A stretch of DNA of 64,000 nt from Craterostigma plantagineum. Taxonomy: Eukaryota > Streptophyta > Magnoliopsida > Lamiales > Linderniaceae. Under the pieces are notes generated by a model, which made no database searches, was not told the DNA's origin, and saw nothing but the letters and a program-made list of their open reading frames with translations. Positions 41,944 through 53,111 of the stretch are shown here, piece after piece (the first letter of the stretch is position 1; each line of letters opens with the position of its first letter). A program made the position numbers and the translations under genes. Where the stretch lies: positions 14,327,501 through 14,391,500 of the forward strand of contig JAPQWV010000005.1 of NCBI GenBank assembly GCA_027422505.1. Reading direction: 5' to 3'.

Positions 41944-44720
41944 TGTCAGGAACCGAAACCTCACGTCATAAATTCATGCATTTACACGAATTCATGCATA
42001 TATGTAAGTAATTCCGTAATATAGATGATAATAATATTTAATTAAGGAATTACACATTGTTTATATGAAAATAAATAGATAGAAATAAATAATGTATGAG
42101 AGTTAGGATAGGTTTTTGTAAATTAAAGTTCTCGAAGTCTCATTGCGAAAACTCATTCAAGAAGGAAAAGAGAAATAATACTTATAATAATAATGAATAT
42201 GATTGAGGGATAAGATATGTATTGAAAAAGCAAACTTCGATGTCATTTAGTTAGTAACACACGCATATTTAAGATAAGAAGAAGAGGAAATTTATTCATG
42301 TCACTTGGGTAACTCACGAAGGCTAAGGACCGAGAAAAGAAAAACCCTAAACAACGATCAAAACCATAGGTAAGGGAGGGTATGAATTTACTATGATTTT
42401 TTTTATGCTTTAAAATTTTCTAATTATTAACATGCATAGATCTTGTATCTGCTTATATTATATTCAAGTTTGATATTCGACAGTATATCGGAGTATTTTG
42501 AAACATTGATTAAGTTCTTTCTGTTCTTGAAAATATTACAATTTCATCCATTTCTTAGGGCTTTGAAAGATAATCAGCGTTTTCGAGGGTATAGTATTCC
42601 AGGTTTTGAATGATTTTTGAACGAGATTTCGAAGATATGAATTACGATGATTTTTGGAACCTTGTTGTTCTTGAACATTTCAATGGTTTTCGAAGACTAG
42701 AACTAAAGATTTCGTGAAAGGATAGATCTTCGAAATGAGCTAGAGGAATTTTTGATATAAATTTCAGGTAGGATTTCGAGAATGTTATTTGCAAGTATCG
42801 AATTAATTAGTGGAAATCTAAGGGAATTTCGAAATAGAATGTCGAGTCAAGAGAAATGAAATGTTGAATCATATCATAATGTCGAGATGAATTGATATTT
42901 GTTAGATAGAATGTCGAGATGGATCGATATTTGTAGAGAAGATGTCGAGTAGTGATGAAAGTCAAATATTATGATAAATGTCGAGTGATGATAAAATGTC
43001 GAGTTGTATGATAAATGTCGAGTGATGATAAATGTCGAGTTGTATGATAAATGTCGAGTGATGATAAAATGTCAAGTTGTAGGATAAATGTCGAGTGATG
43101 ATAAAATGTCGAATTGTAAAATGTCGAAATGTAAAATGTCGAGTTGTAAAATGTCGAAATGTGAAATGTCGACTTATGTATGATATCGAAATGGATTACT
43201 AAATGTCGAGATGGGTTATCAAAAGTCGAGCCTTGTTTAAATAAAATGTCGAGAAGACTTAGATAAATCTCGAGATTCTTTATACTTGTCGAATTGGAAA
43301 ATGTCGAGTATGATGTTAAATAGAATGTCGAGCTAGGTTCGAAACATGTATTGTATCTGAAAATGTCGACATGTTATATATTAAAGATTTCGACATTTTA
43401 CACTATAAGTTCTCGACATACACTATTAAGATTTCAATGAATATAAATCGAGCTAAGATATCGAGCTGTAAGGTCAAGCTATAATTCGAGATCCTATCGT
43501 ATAAATTAAATTAAATAATCGAACATGGTCCAAGATAAAATTAGATAAGAATATTTGTTAGTTAATTAGTTGAAATAAAAAGAATTATGATATAGATATA
43601 AGAAATTTTAATATCACATAAAGTGTTCGATATTTAGGGTTTTGATATAAAATAAGTTAGGGTTTCTGGTAAAGGCTACGGATAGGAACGATTATGCATA
43701 ATAAAGCATGCATATCACGCACGCATGTCATTATAGGAATTTTGTATTTACGGATAAAATAATTGTATAGGTCAGGAATCTGATAAAGGCAAGGGCAAAG
43801 CTGATTAAGCGAACGGGAAAATAGGCGAAACTTGTGAGTATGATTGCGACATGTACCTTATGTGTCTTATATGTTTACATGCTTCTATGGATTAATTGAT
43901 TTGTACGTGATATATGTGTGCTATTATGAATCAACGTGAACTATGTGATCGTAACGTGCTCTTATATGATTTATGTGTCATATAAGGTATTTTATATAGC
44001 ATTGCATACATATAAAATAAGGGAGAAACCGTTATGACTGCTACGACTACAGATGGTATGATACGGATGCTACGGCATATCCCTACAAATCGGGGGATTT
44101 TACAGAGTCCTGTACAGGCAACACGTATCCCTACAAATAGGGGGATTACGACATGGTTACAGAGTCCCATGCATGGGCGCCGACTGGGTGAACAGTACAG
44201 TCTAGCTAGTCTATAACGGGAGTATCAAAATAAATGGACATATAGAAATGGCATGTGATCTACGGATCCTATGAATGACCGTTATATGAACGATGATTAT
44301 GTGATTTGAAATGGCATGATTACGATATTAATGGAAAGGCATGGATTACGATTTATTTTATCGTTACTTGTGTTAATTAACATGTTGCGATCATACTCTG
44401 AATCGGTATCTTCACAGTTGTTGTAGATAATTAGCAGGCTGCGTAGAAAGCATATCATAAAGCATGGATTCAAGGTTGGCCAACTACGCTCTCCTCCTGC
44501 TCCCCTCTGGTTCATCGTTAGCATATAGAATAGAAACGATTTTAAACTGTTACATTTTGTGACTCGTATGATAGGTACATATATGTACATTATTGTGAAA
44601 GGGACTAGATCGGATGTACGCACCCGTTTTTGTTAAAGGAAATGGTTATGGAAATCGCGAAAAATTTTATACGAATATTTTATAGTAGCGTAAAATGGTA
44701 ATAGGAAACGGGGCGCTACA
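41944..44720 (+). repeat. 5' LTR of young gypsy
   Basis: 2777 bp, TGTCAGGAACC to GGGGCGCTACA. It contains a cluster of ATGTCGAG motifs (42840-43330) and, near 44080-44150, two copies of TATCCCTACAAAT(C/A)GGGGGAT. Confidence 0.95.
42840..43440 (+). repeat. ATGTCGAG minisatellite-like cluster in the gypsy LTR
   Basis: Some thirty TGTCGA motifs occur at short, irregular spacing, often within an ATAAATGTCGAGTGATG unit of about 18-20 bp; the complement (TTTCGACATT, CTCGACAT) appears at the right end. The second copy is at 50276-50880. Confidence 0.9.
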
Positions 44721-44725
44721 TGTAG

Positions 44726-44738
44726 TGGTATCAGAGCC
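44726..44738 (+). other. Primer-binding site of young gypsy
   Basis: TGGTATCAGAGCC, five bases after the 5' LTR, complementary to initiator tRNA-Met. Confidence 0.9.
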
Positions 44739-44881
44739 TAGGTTTTAGGTTCTGTAGACATTTGCATAGTAGGTACATGTTATGTTTGCCCTTAAACTTT
44801 TCTTGCATATATAGGCAAAGGGCAATAGGCGAACGAACGCATTTAGAACATGATGAACAAACAATAGAGGGAGGAGGAAGA

Positions 44882-47800
44882 ATGGCCGTACCGGAATCCC
44901 ATTCATCTCATACTCTTAGACAACATGAATCCGAACACCCCCTGACAACTCCCCGAGAACGACGATATGATAAACTAAGGAAGATGGGTGCTGTGGACTT
45001 CATGGGTACGACAGATCCTGCTGAGGCAGAAACATGGTTGAAAAGAACAGAAAGGGTGTTCAACATGATGCAATGTACACCGGAAGAGAGATTCGACTAT
45101 GCTGTCTCACTTCTTCAGGGACATGCATACGAATGGTGGGAAACTGTCCCAGATAGTATGGTTCAACCCCCAGTGCTGACCTGGGAAGATTTTCTGAGAG
45201 AGTTCAGCGATGCTTACATGCCTGAAGTTTATAAGGATCAGAAAGAAAAAGAATTTTTAGAACTCAAACAAGGAAATCGGTCTGTAAGCGAGTATGAAGT
45301 ACTATTTAATCAGTTGTCTCGATACGCTTCACATATGATTGCAGTTGAAAGAAATAAGTGCCGAAGGTTTGAAGCTGGACTCCGTTATACTATTAGAAAT
45401 CGTATTACACCATTAGATATGGAGTCCTATGGGAAACTGAGGGCGGCGGCTATTCGCGCCGAAAGATTAGAAACCGAATCAAGAAACTTTCAGAGTAACA
45501 AAAGAAGACCAGGAGAAGAATCGTCAAGCGGGAAGATGAAAAAGATATATAGTGCACCAAGATCAATGAGCACGCAAAGTAGTTCTGCAAAGGGCAGTAC
45601 AGGCGGAATGAGACCGGTTGGACGAGGGATTTTACAGACTATACCAGCATGTGAACATTGCGGGAAAAATCATCCGGGCGTTTGTAGATGGCTCACAGGC
45701 GAATGTTTTCGATGTGGGCAACGGGGACACTTAGCAAGGAATTGCCCAACATTACAAATAGAAACCACAGTTGAACAATCAAGGATTAGCGGAAATTATA
45801 CGAATCGCGGAAGAGGAAGGGGTCGAGGACCGTTTAACACAAGTTCTGGAAGAGGAGGTTCAGGAAGCCAAACTTATAGGCCGCCAGCACAAGCAAGGAT
45901 TTTCACCATGACTCGTGAGGAAGCTAAAGAAGGATCACACGTGATTACGGGTAAATTATCTATCTGTGATATTGATGCATATGTTTTATTCGATCCAGGT
46001 GCCACTCATTCATTCATGTCACGAACATTTGCATCATTATTACCTGATAAACTCGAACCCCTAGAAGAGGAATTGTATGTTCGACTTCCAACGGGTGAAG
46101 TGGTTACAGTGAATGCAGTATACTTAGAATGCAAAATGGTCAGTAGAGGGACAGAGATGCGAGCAACCCTATTTGTCATTCCTTTAATGGATTTCGACGT
46201 AATATTAGGCATGGACTGGTTGTCAAGATACCGGGCGAAGCTTGACTGTTTCAAAAAGGAAACTGAATTGACCCCTACAGATCAAACCCATATAATACTT
46301 AAGGGGGAAAAGAGCGTACGGACGGCATATCAAATATCAAGTTTAGAAGCTTCTAAGATGCTTAGTAAAGGATGCGAAGGGTATATAGCCTATGTTATGG
46401 ATGCGCAGTTAAGTGGATTGAAAATAGAAGATATTTCGGTAGTCAGTGAATATCCTGATGTCTTTCCCGAAGAGTTACCGGGGTTACCACCCGATCGAGA
46501 TACGGAGTTCACTATTGAACTTCAACCAGGCACGGCACCAATATCTATTCCACCGTATCGAATGGCTCCGATTGAATTGAATGAGTTGAAGGTACAGTTG
46601 AAGGAATTACTCGACAAGGGTTATATACGGCCAAGTGTATCACCGTGGGGAGCACCCGTTCTTTTCGTTAAAAAGAAAGACGGAACGCTCAGATTGTGTA
46701 TCGACTATCGGCAGTTGAATAAAGTAACGGTGAAAAATAAATATCCGTTACCTCGGATTGATGATCTATTTGATCAGTTGCAAGGTGCTAGGGTCTTTTC
46801 AAAAATCGATCTGAGATCAGGGTATCACCAATTGAAGATTGCGGATAATGATATTCCAAAGACTGCTTTTAGGACCAGATATGGGCATTATGAATTTCTA
46901 GTTATGCCCTTTGGATTGACGAACGCTCCTGCAGTGTTTATGGCGTTGATGAATGATGTCTTCCGACCCTACTTAGACCAGTTCGTGATCGTCTTTATTG
47001 ATGATATTCTAATATATTCCAAGTCAAAAGAGGAGCACGAAGAACATTTGAAGATTGTACTTCAGATTTTACGGGAAAGGAAGTTATATGCGAAGCTCTC
47101 GAAATGTGAATTTTGGTTAGATCAAGTAGTGTTTCTAGGGCACGTAGTCTCTGGTAAAGGTATCCAAGTCGATCCCAGTAAAATTGAAGCAGTGATCAAG
47201 TGGGAGAGCCCTAAAAATGTAGCAGAAGTTCGTAGTTTTCTGGGATTGGCCGGATATTATCGGCGATTCGTAGAGAATTTCTCACTGATAGCCGCTCCAA
47301 TGACGAAGTTATTACGTAAAGGAGTTGTATTTAAGTGGACTGATGAATGCCAAAGGAGTTTTGAAGAATTGAAGGAACGATTAACAACAGCTCCTGTACT
47401 GACTATTCCATCAGGTACTGAAGGTTTTGTGATCTATAGTGATGCGTCCTACCAAGGACTAGGATGCGTGCTAATGCAAAATGGAAAAGTAGTGGCGTAC
47501 GCATCTCGACAGCTGAAACCATACGAAACATCTTACCCAACTCACGACTTAGAGTTAGCGGCTGTGGTGTTCGCACTGAAAATATGGCGACACTACTTAT
47601 ATGGTACGACATTTCAGATATTTACTGATCATAAAAGTCTGAAATATCTATTAAGCCAAAAGGAATTGAATATGAGACAGAGGCGGTGGATCGAACTGTT
47701 AAAGGATTATGACTGTACTATAGAGTATCATCCTGGAAAGGCTAACGTCGTTGCTGATGCTTTGAGTCGGAAATCGTATGGTTCCGTCTCTTATTTATCG

Positions 47801-49366
47801 ATTTGCTCTTTCTCAAGTTTGATTGATCTCAGAAAGATGAATACGGAGATGAAAGTAGAAGATACTGGTGCTATCTGTGCCTCGATAGTAGTTCGACCTA
47901 TCATGTTAGATCGAATCAGACAAGTACAGTTTAAAGACGAAAAGCTAGCTAAGATTGCTGATAAAGTGAAACAAGGGTTAGGGAAGTCTTTTGTAATAGG
48001 CGATAATGGAACTTTGACAATAAATGGCCGTATATGTGTTCCTGATATCGATAATCTTCGACAAGAAATAATGGAAGAGGCACATACTGCTCCTTATGCT
48101 ATGCATCCGGGCAGTACGAAAATGTATCGGACCCTTAAATCTTATTATTGGTGGCCAAGGATGAAGAAGGATGTGGCCGAGTACGTTTTGAAATGTTTAA
48201 CGTGTCAGCAAATCAAAGCCGAACACCAAGCGCCAGTGGGTAAATTACATCCTTTACCTATACCTGTTTGGAAATGGGAACGTATAACGATGGACTTCCT
48301 ATACGGTCTTCCTTCTACGGCCAAGAAAAATGATGCCGTTTGGGTAATTGTTGATAGACTTACGAAATCGGCACACTTTTTACCATTTAGATGGGGTTCT
48401 ACACTGGAATATTTGGCAAAAAGATACGTCAACGAAATAGTTCGGTTACATGGGGTACCTATTTCTATCGTGTCTGATCGTGATCCCCGATTTACTTCTA
48501 GATTTTGGGGCAGTTTACAGGAAGCGCTCGGAACTAAATTACATTTTAGTACGGCGTTTCATCCACAGACCGATGGTCAGTCAGAAAGGACGATACAGAC
48601 TCTGGAAGACATGCTTCGAGCGTGCGTAATCGAATTCAAAGGATCATGGGATGATTATATAGCGCTAATGGAATTTGCCTACAATAATCAGTTCCATTCA
48701 AGTATTGGAATGGCTCCGTACGAAGCTCTTTATGGCCGGAAATGTCGAAACCCAATTTGTTGGGATATAGAAGGAGAACAAGTACTAGAAGGGCCAGATT
48801 TAATTCAGGACACAATGGAAAAGATTAAAATAGTCAAAAGTCGATTAAAAGCGGCCCAAGACAGACAGAAAAGTTATATTGATCAACACCGACGAGAAAT
48901 GGAATATGAGGTTGGAGAAAAAGTATTCTTGCGAGTATCTCCATGGAAAGGGGTGTTACGATTTGGAAAGAAAGGAAAGTTAAGTCCGCGATATATCGGA
49001 CCGTACGAGATACTTGAAAGAATTGGACCGTTAGCATACCGGTTAGCACTACCACCTGAACTTTCACAGATACACAATGTGTTCCACGTTAGTATGTTGC
49101 GACGATACAGATCAGATCCTACCCATGTTCTACGTGACGAACCGATAAATGTTTCTGAAGAATTGAGCTATGTAGAAGAACCAGCAGAAGCCCTGGAATA
49201 TGCTCACAAGCAGTTACGAAATAAAACAATTCCGATGGTAAAAGTGAGATGGAAGAATCATTCAGCTCGTGAAGCTACGTGGGAAACAATAGAAAGTATA
49301 AAGACCCAGTACCCATGGTTATTAGTCGAAACAGGTACGAAATTTCGAGGTCGAAATTTTTTTTAA
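44882..49366 (+). CDS. Gypsy gag-pol polyprotein with chromodomain
   Basis: About 1494 codons from ATG 44882 ([12 protein letters not shown]); the frame is open upstream to 44762, but those 40 residues look like translated leader. In order: gag (about 44990-45480), CCHC knuckle [14 protein letters not shown] (45704-45745), aspartic protease, reverse transcriptase ([20 protein letters not shown], catalytic FIDD at 46994-47005), RNase H (IYSDAS near 47436), integrase with an HHCC zinc motif (about 48080-48215) and DDE core ([31 protein letters not shown]), then a chromodomain (about 49180-49330, [16 protein letters not shown]). All catalytic motifs look right except the protease, which reads D-P-G-A at 45992-46003 instead of D-S/T-G-A. 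No stop or frameshift interrupts it. The chromodomain is expected to steer integration to marked chromatin. Confidence 0.95.
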   Translation: MAVPESHSSHTLRQHESEHPLTTPRERRYDKLRKMGAVDFMGTTDPAEAETWLKRTERVFNMMQCTPEERFDYAVSLLQGHAYEWWETVPDSMVQPPVLTWEDFLREFSDAYMPEVYKDQKEKEFLELKQGNRSVSEYEVLFNQLSRYASHMIAVERNKCRRFEAGLRYTIRNRITPLDMESYGKLRAAAIRAERLETESRNFQSNKRRPGEESSSGKMKKIYSAPRSMSTQSSSAKGSTGGMRPVGRGILQTIPACEHCGKNHPGVCRWLTGECFRCGQRGHLARNCPTLQIETTVEQSRISGNYTNRGRGRGRGPFNTSSGRGGSGSQTYRPPAQARIFTMTREEAKEGSHVITGKLSICDIDAYVLFDPGATHSFMSRTFASLLPDKLEPLEEELYVRLPTGEVVTVNAVYLECKMVSRGTEMRATLFVIPLMDFDVILGMDWLSRYRAKLDCFKKETELTPTDQTHIILKGEKSVRTAYQISSLEASKMLSKGCEGYIAYVMDAQLSGLKIEDISVVSEYPDVFPEELPGLPPDRDTEFTIELQPGTAPISIPPYRMAPIELNELKVQLKELLDKGYIRPSVSPWGAPVLFVKKKDGTLRLCIDYRQLNKVTVKNKYPLPRIDDLFDQLQGARVFSKIDLRSGYHQLKIADNDIPKTAFRTRYGHYEFLVMPFGLTNAPAVFMALMNDVFRPYLDQFVIVFIDDILIYSKSKEEHEEHLKIVLQILRERKLYAKLSKCEFWLDQVVFLGHVVSGKGIQVDPSKIEAVIKWESPKNVAEVRSFLGLAGYYRRFVENFSLIAAPMTKLLRKGVVFKWTDECQRSFEELKERLTTAPVLTIPSGTEGFVIYSDASYQGLGCVLMQNGKVVAYASRQLKPYETSYPTHDLELAAVVFALKIWRHYLYGTTFQIFTDHKSLKYLLSQKELNMRQRRWIELLKDYDCTIEYHPGKANVVADALSRKSYGSVSYLSICSFSSLIDLRKMNTEMKVEDTGAICASIVVRPIMLDRIRQVQFKDEKLAKIADKVKQGLGKSFVIGDNGTLTINGRICVPDIDNLRQEIMEEAHTAPYAMHPGSTKMYRTLKSYYWWPRMKKDVAEYVLKCLTCQQIKAEHQAPVGKLHPLPIPVWKWERITMDFLYGLPSTAKKNDAVWVIVDRLTKSAHFLPFRWGSTLEYLAKRYVNEIVRLHGVPISIVSDRDPRFTSRFWGSLQEALGTKLHFSTAFHPQTDGQSERTIQTLEDMLRACVIEFKGSWDDYIALMEFAYNNQFHSSIGMAPYEALYGRKCRNPICWDIEGEQVLEGPDLIQDTMEKIKIVKSRLKAAQDRQKSYIDQHRREMEYEVGEKVFLRVSPWKGVLRFGKKGKLSPRYIGPYEILERIGPLAYRLALPPELSQIHNVFHVSMLRRYRSDPTHVLRDEPINVSEELSYVEEPAEALEYAHKQLRNKTIPMVKVRWKNHSAREATWETIESIKTQYPWLLVETGTKFRGRNFF

Positions 49367-49379
49367 AGGGGGGGAGAAT
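49365..49379 (+). other. Polypurine tract of young gypsy
   Basis: AAAGGGGGGGAGAAT immediately before the 3' LTR. Unlike the copia tracts in this window, it is not flanked by a clear long inverted repeat. Confidence 0.9.
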
Positions 49380-52158
49380 TGTCAGGAACCGAAACCTCAC
49401 GTCATAAATTCATGCATTTACACGAATTCATGCATATATGTAAGTAATTCCGTAATATAGATGATAATAATATTTAATTAAGGAATTACACATTGTTTAT
49501 ATGAAAATAAATAGATAGAAATAAATAATGTATGAGAGTTAGGATAGGTTTTTGTAAATTAAAGTTCTCGAAGTCTCATTGCGAAAACTCATTCAAGAAG
49601 GAAAAGAGAAATAATACTTATAATAATAATGAATATGATTGAGGGATAAGATATGTATTGAAAAAGCAAACTTCGATGTCATTTAGTTAGTAACACACGC
49701 ATATTTAAGATAAGAAGAAGAGGAAATTTATTCATGTCACTTGGGTAACTCACGAAGGCTAAGGACCGAGAAAAGAAAAACCCTAAACAACGATCAAAAC
49801 CATAGGTAAGGGAGGGTATGAATTTACTATGATTTTTTTTATGCTTTAAAATTTTCTAATTATTAACATGCATAGATCTTGTATCTGCTTATATTATATT
49901 CAAGTTTGATATTCGACAGTATATCGGAGTATTTTGAAACATTGATTAAGTTCTTTCTGTTCTTGAAAATATTACAATTTCATCCATTTCTTAGGGCTTT
50001 GAAAGATAATCAGCGTTTTCGAGGGTATAGTATTCCAGGTTTTGAATGATTTTTGAACGAGATTTCGAAGATATGAATTACGATGATTTTTGGAACCTTG
50101 TTGTTCTTGAACATTTCAATGGTTTTCGAAGACTAGAACTAAAGATTTCGTGAAAGAATAGATCTTCGAAATGAGCTAGAGGAATTTTTGATATAAATTT
50201 CAGGTAGGATTTCGAGAATGTTATTTGCAAGTATCGAATTAATTAGTGGAAATCTAAGGGAATTTCGAAATAGAATGTCGAGTCAAGAGAAATGAAATGT
50301 TGAATCATATCATAATGTCGAGATGAATTGATATTTGTTAGATAGAATGTCGAGATGGATCGATATTTGTAGAGAAGATGTCGAGTAGTGATGAAAGTCA
50401 AATATTATGATAAATGTCGAGTGATGATAAAATGTCGAGTTGTATGATAAATGTCGAGTGATGATAAAATGTCGAGTTGTATGATAAATGTCGAGTGATG
50501 ATAAAATGTCAAGTTGTAGGATAAATGTCGAGTGATGATAAAATGTCGAATTGTAAAATGTCGAAATGTAAAATGTCGAGTTGTAAAATGTCGAAATGTG
50601 AAATGTCGACTTATGTATGATATCGAAATGGATTACTAAATGTCGAGATGGGTTATCAAAAGTCGAGCCTTGTTTAAATAAAATGTCGAGAAGACTTAGA
50701 TAAATCTCGAGATTCTTTATACTTGTCGAATTGGAAAATGTCGAGTATGATGTTAAATAGAATGTCGAGCTAGGTTCGAAACATGTATTGTATCTGAAAA
50801 TGTCGACATGTTATATATTAAAGATTTCGACATTTTACACTATAAGTTCTCGACATACACTATTAAGATTTCAATGAATATAAATCGAGCTAAGATATCG
50901 AGCTGTAAGGTCAAGCTATAATTCGAGATCCTATCGTATAAATTAAATTAAATAATCGAACATGGTCCAAGATAAAATTAGATAAGAATATTTGTTAGTT
51001 AATTAGTTGAAATAAAAAGAATTATGATATAGATATAAGAAATTTTAATATCACATAAAGTGTTCGATATTTAGGGTTTTGATATAAAATAAGTTAGGGT
51101 TTCTGGTAAAGGCTACGGATAGGAACGATTATGCATAATAAAGCATGCATATCACGCACGCATGTCATTATAGGAATTTTGTATTTACGGATAAAATAAT
51201 TGTATAGGTCAGGAATCTGATAAAGGCAAGGGCAAAGCTGATTAAGCGAACGGGAAAATAGGCGAAACTTGTGAGTATGATTGCGACATGTACCTTATGT
51301 GTCTTATATGTTTACATGCTTCTATGGATTAATTGATTTGTACGTGATATATGTGTGCTATTTATGAATCAACGTGAACTATGTGATCGTAACGTGCTCT
51401 TATATGATTTATGTGTCATATAAGGTATTTTATATAGCATTGCATACATATAAAATAAGGGAGAAACCGTTATGACTGCTACGACTACAGATGGTATGAT
51501 ACGGATGCTACGGCATATCCCTACAAATCGGGGGATTTTACAGAGTCCTGTACAGGCAACACGTATCCCTACAAATAGGGGGATTACGACATGGTTACAG
51601 AGTCCCATGCATGGGCGCCGACTGGGCGAACAGTACAGTCTAGCTAGTCTATAACGGGAGTATCAAAATAAATGGACATATAGAAATGGCATGTGATCTA
51701 CGGATCCTATGAATGACCGTTATATGAACGATGATTATGTGATTTGAAATGGCATGATTACGATATTAATGGAAAGGCATGGATTACGATTTATTTTATC
51801 GTTACTTGTGTTAATTAACATGTTGCGATCATACTCTGAATCGTTATCTTCACAGTTGTTGTAGATAATTAGCAGGCTGCGTAGAAAGCATATCATAAAG
51901 CATGGATTCAAGGTTGGCCAACTACGCTCTCCTCCTGCTCCCCTCTGGTTCATCGTTAGCATATAGAATAGAAACGATTTTAAACTGTTACATTTTGTGA
52001 CTCGTATGATAGGTACATATATGTACATTATTGTGAAAGGGACTAGATCGGATGTACGCACCCGTTTTTGTTAAAGGAAATGGTTATGGAAATCGCGAAA
52101 AATTTTATACGAATATTTTATAGTAGCGTAAAATGGTAATAGGAAACGGGGCGCTACA
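49380..52158 (+). repeat. 3' LTR of young gypsy
   Basis: 2779 bp, nearly identical to 41944-44720, followed by the duplicated AGTTA. ORFs repeated in both LTRs (for example 51369-51608) are not genes. Confidence 0.95.
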
Positions 52159-52163
52159 AGTTA

Positions 52164-53104
52164 AAACCATTAATTATAAAAATTCTCTCTACAAACCCCC
52201 TATCATAAAACAGATAGAGGAGTCACAGGCAAAGTTAGAAAAAGAACGAGAGAATTTCGAAGCTGAAAAGAAAAAGTTCTTTAAGGAGATGGAAAATCTC
52301 AAGGCTTCCTCATCCCCCCAAACTACCTCTCACGCTATTACAAAAAGCGTGAAAAATGAAAAATCGCCTTTGAAAGATAAATATTGTAAAAATAATTCTA
52401 TTAAGTGTGCTATGACTAATTTCACTTTACCTACGTCTACAGGGAGCGTAGCGTCAGCACTAAAAACAAAAGCGAGAGTGTCTAGCACTAAGATAAAGAA
52501 GGAGCCATTAGACTTAAATGTTTCTGAGCATGCTACTCCTTCTGTTACAATAAAAGACACTCGTAGAAATAAAAGAGCTATTTCCACTTTTAAGATAATT
52601 GCTTCTACTTATTCACTTCAGCCGATCACCTTTAGAAGCACCAACTTCGAAATAGGCTCTACGTCAACAATTAATCATTCTGAAACAAATGCCACTAGGA
52701 AGACACGTAGAAAACAAGATCAAGCCATAAAGAAAGCTTATGGCGCCGTACATGAATGTATTCACCTAAGGTATCTCGTAGAAATTAAATCCCCCAAGCA
52801 CCTTAGGAGACTATCACAAGAAAAGATCTTTTCCTCAGTCAAACCCTCCAAAGCATTTGTACGTGCTGAAATTAACTTTCCCTGTAAGGTTCAACCCAAA
52901 TGGGTTCCTAAATCTCCGCCTAGGACGACAAAAGCCAAAAGGGCCAAGTCTCCTCTAGAGGCAAAACCCAAACCCACTTTTTCAAAAGTGCAATGGGTTA
53001 TTAAGACTCTTCCAAAAATAGATTTAGGAGTCATATCTGAATCCAAAACTAAATCTGCTAATCCGAGAGGACCCATGTTTAAGTGGGTACCTAAAGCTCT
53101 CTAA
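52164..53104 (+). pseudogene. SIRE-type gag, C-terminal part
   Basis: This continues the gag interrupted at 41943. It contains a Glu/Lys-rich coiled-coil stretch (EKERENFEAEKKKFF) and a basic tail with repeated PK(W)VPK motifs, ending PMFKWVPKAL and TAA at 53102-53104. The first part aligns with 16850-17469 of the pol-less element. Without the gypsy insertion the frame here would be open, so the insertion is the main lesion of gag. The following pol is in a different frame, separated by seven bases and a TTTTTGCAG tract. Confidence 0.85.
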
Positions 53105-53111
53105 ATTATTT

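Larger units (their letters stand above)
41944..52158 (+). mobile_element. Young, nearly intact Ty3/gypsy chromovirus (Tekay/Del-like)
   Basis: A 10.2-kb element with LTRs of 2777 and 2779 bp and the perfect 5-bp duplication AGTTA. It has a tRNA-Met primer-binding site, one uninterrupted gag-pol frame ending in a chromodomain, and a polypurine tract. By eye the two LTRs differ by three substitutions and two single-base indels (positions near 42719, 43030, 43924, 44188 and 44405), about 0.1%, implying an insertion of some tens of thousands of years at 1.3e-8 per site per year. Long LTRs, the Met primer and the C-terminal chromodomain fit the Tekay/Del lineage. It splits the gag of a SIRE-type copia. 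Confidence 0.95.

Noticed and set aside
42840..43440. CRISPR array from repeated ATGTCGAG
   Set aside because: Spacing is irregular and too short, there is no constant repeat length, and it lies in an LTR.
43931..44623. ORFs also present at 51369-52061
   Set aside because: Identical copies occur because both lie in the two LTRs of the young gypsy; they have no homology and are interrupted by no sign of a gene structure.
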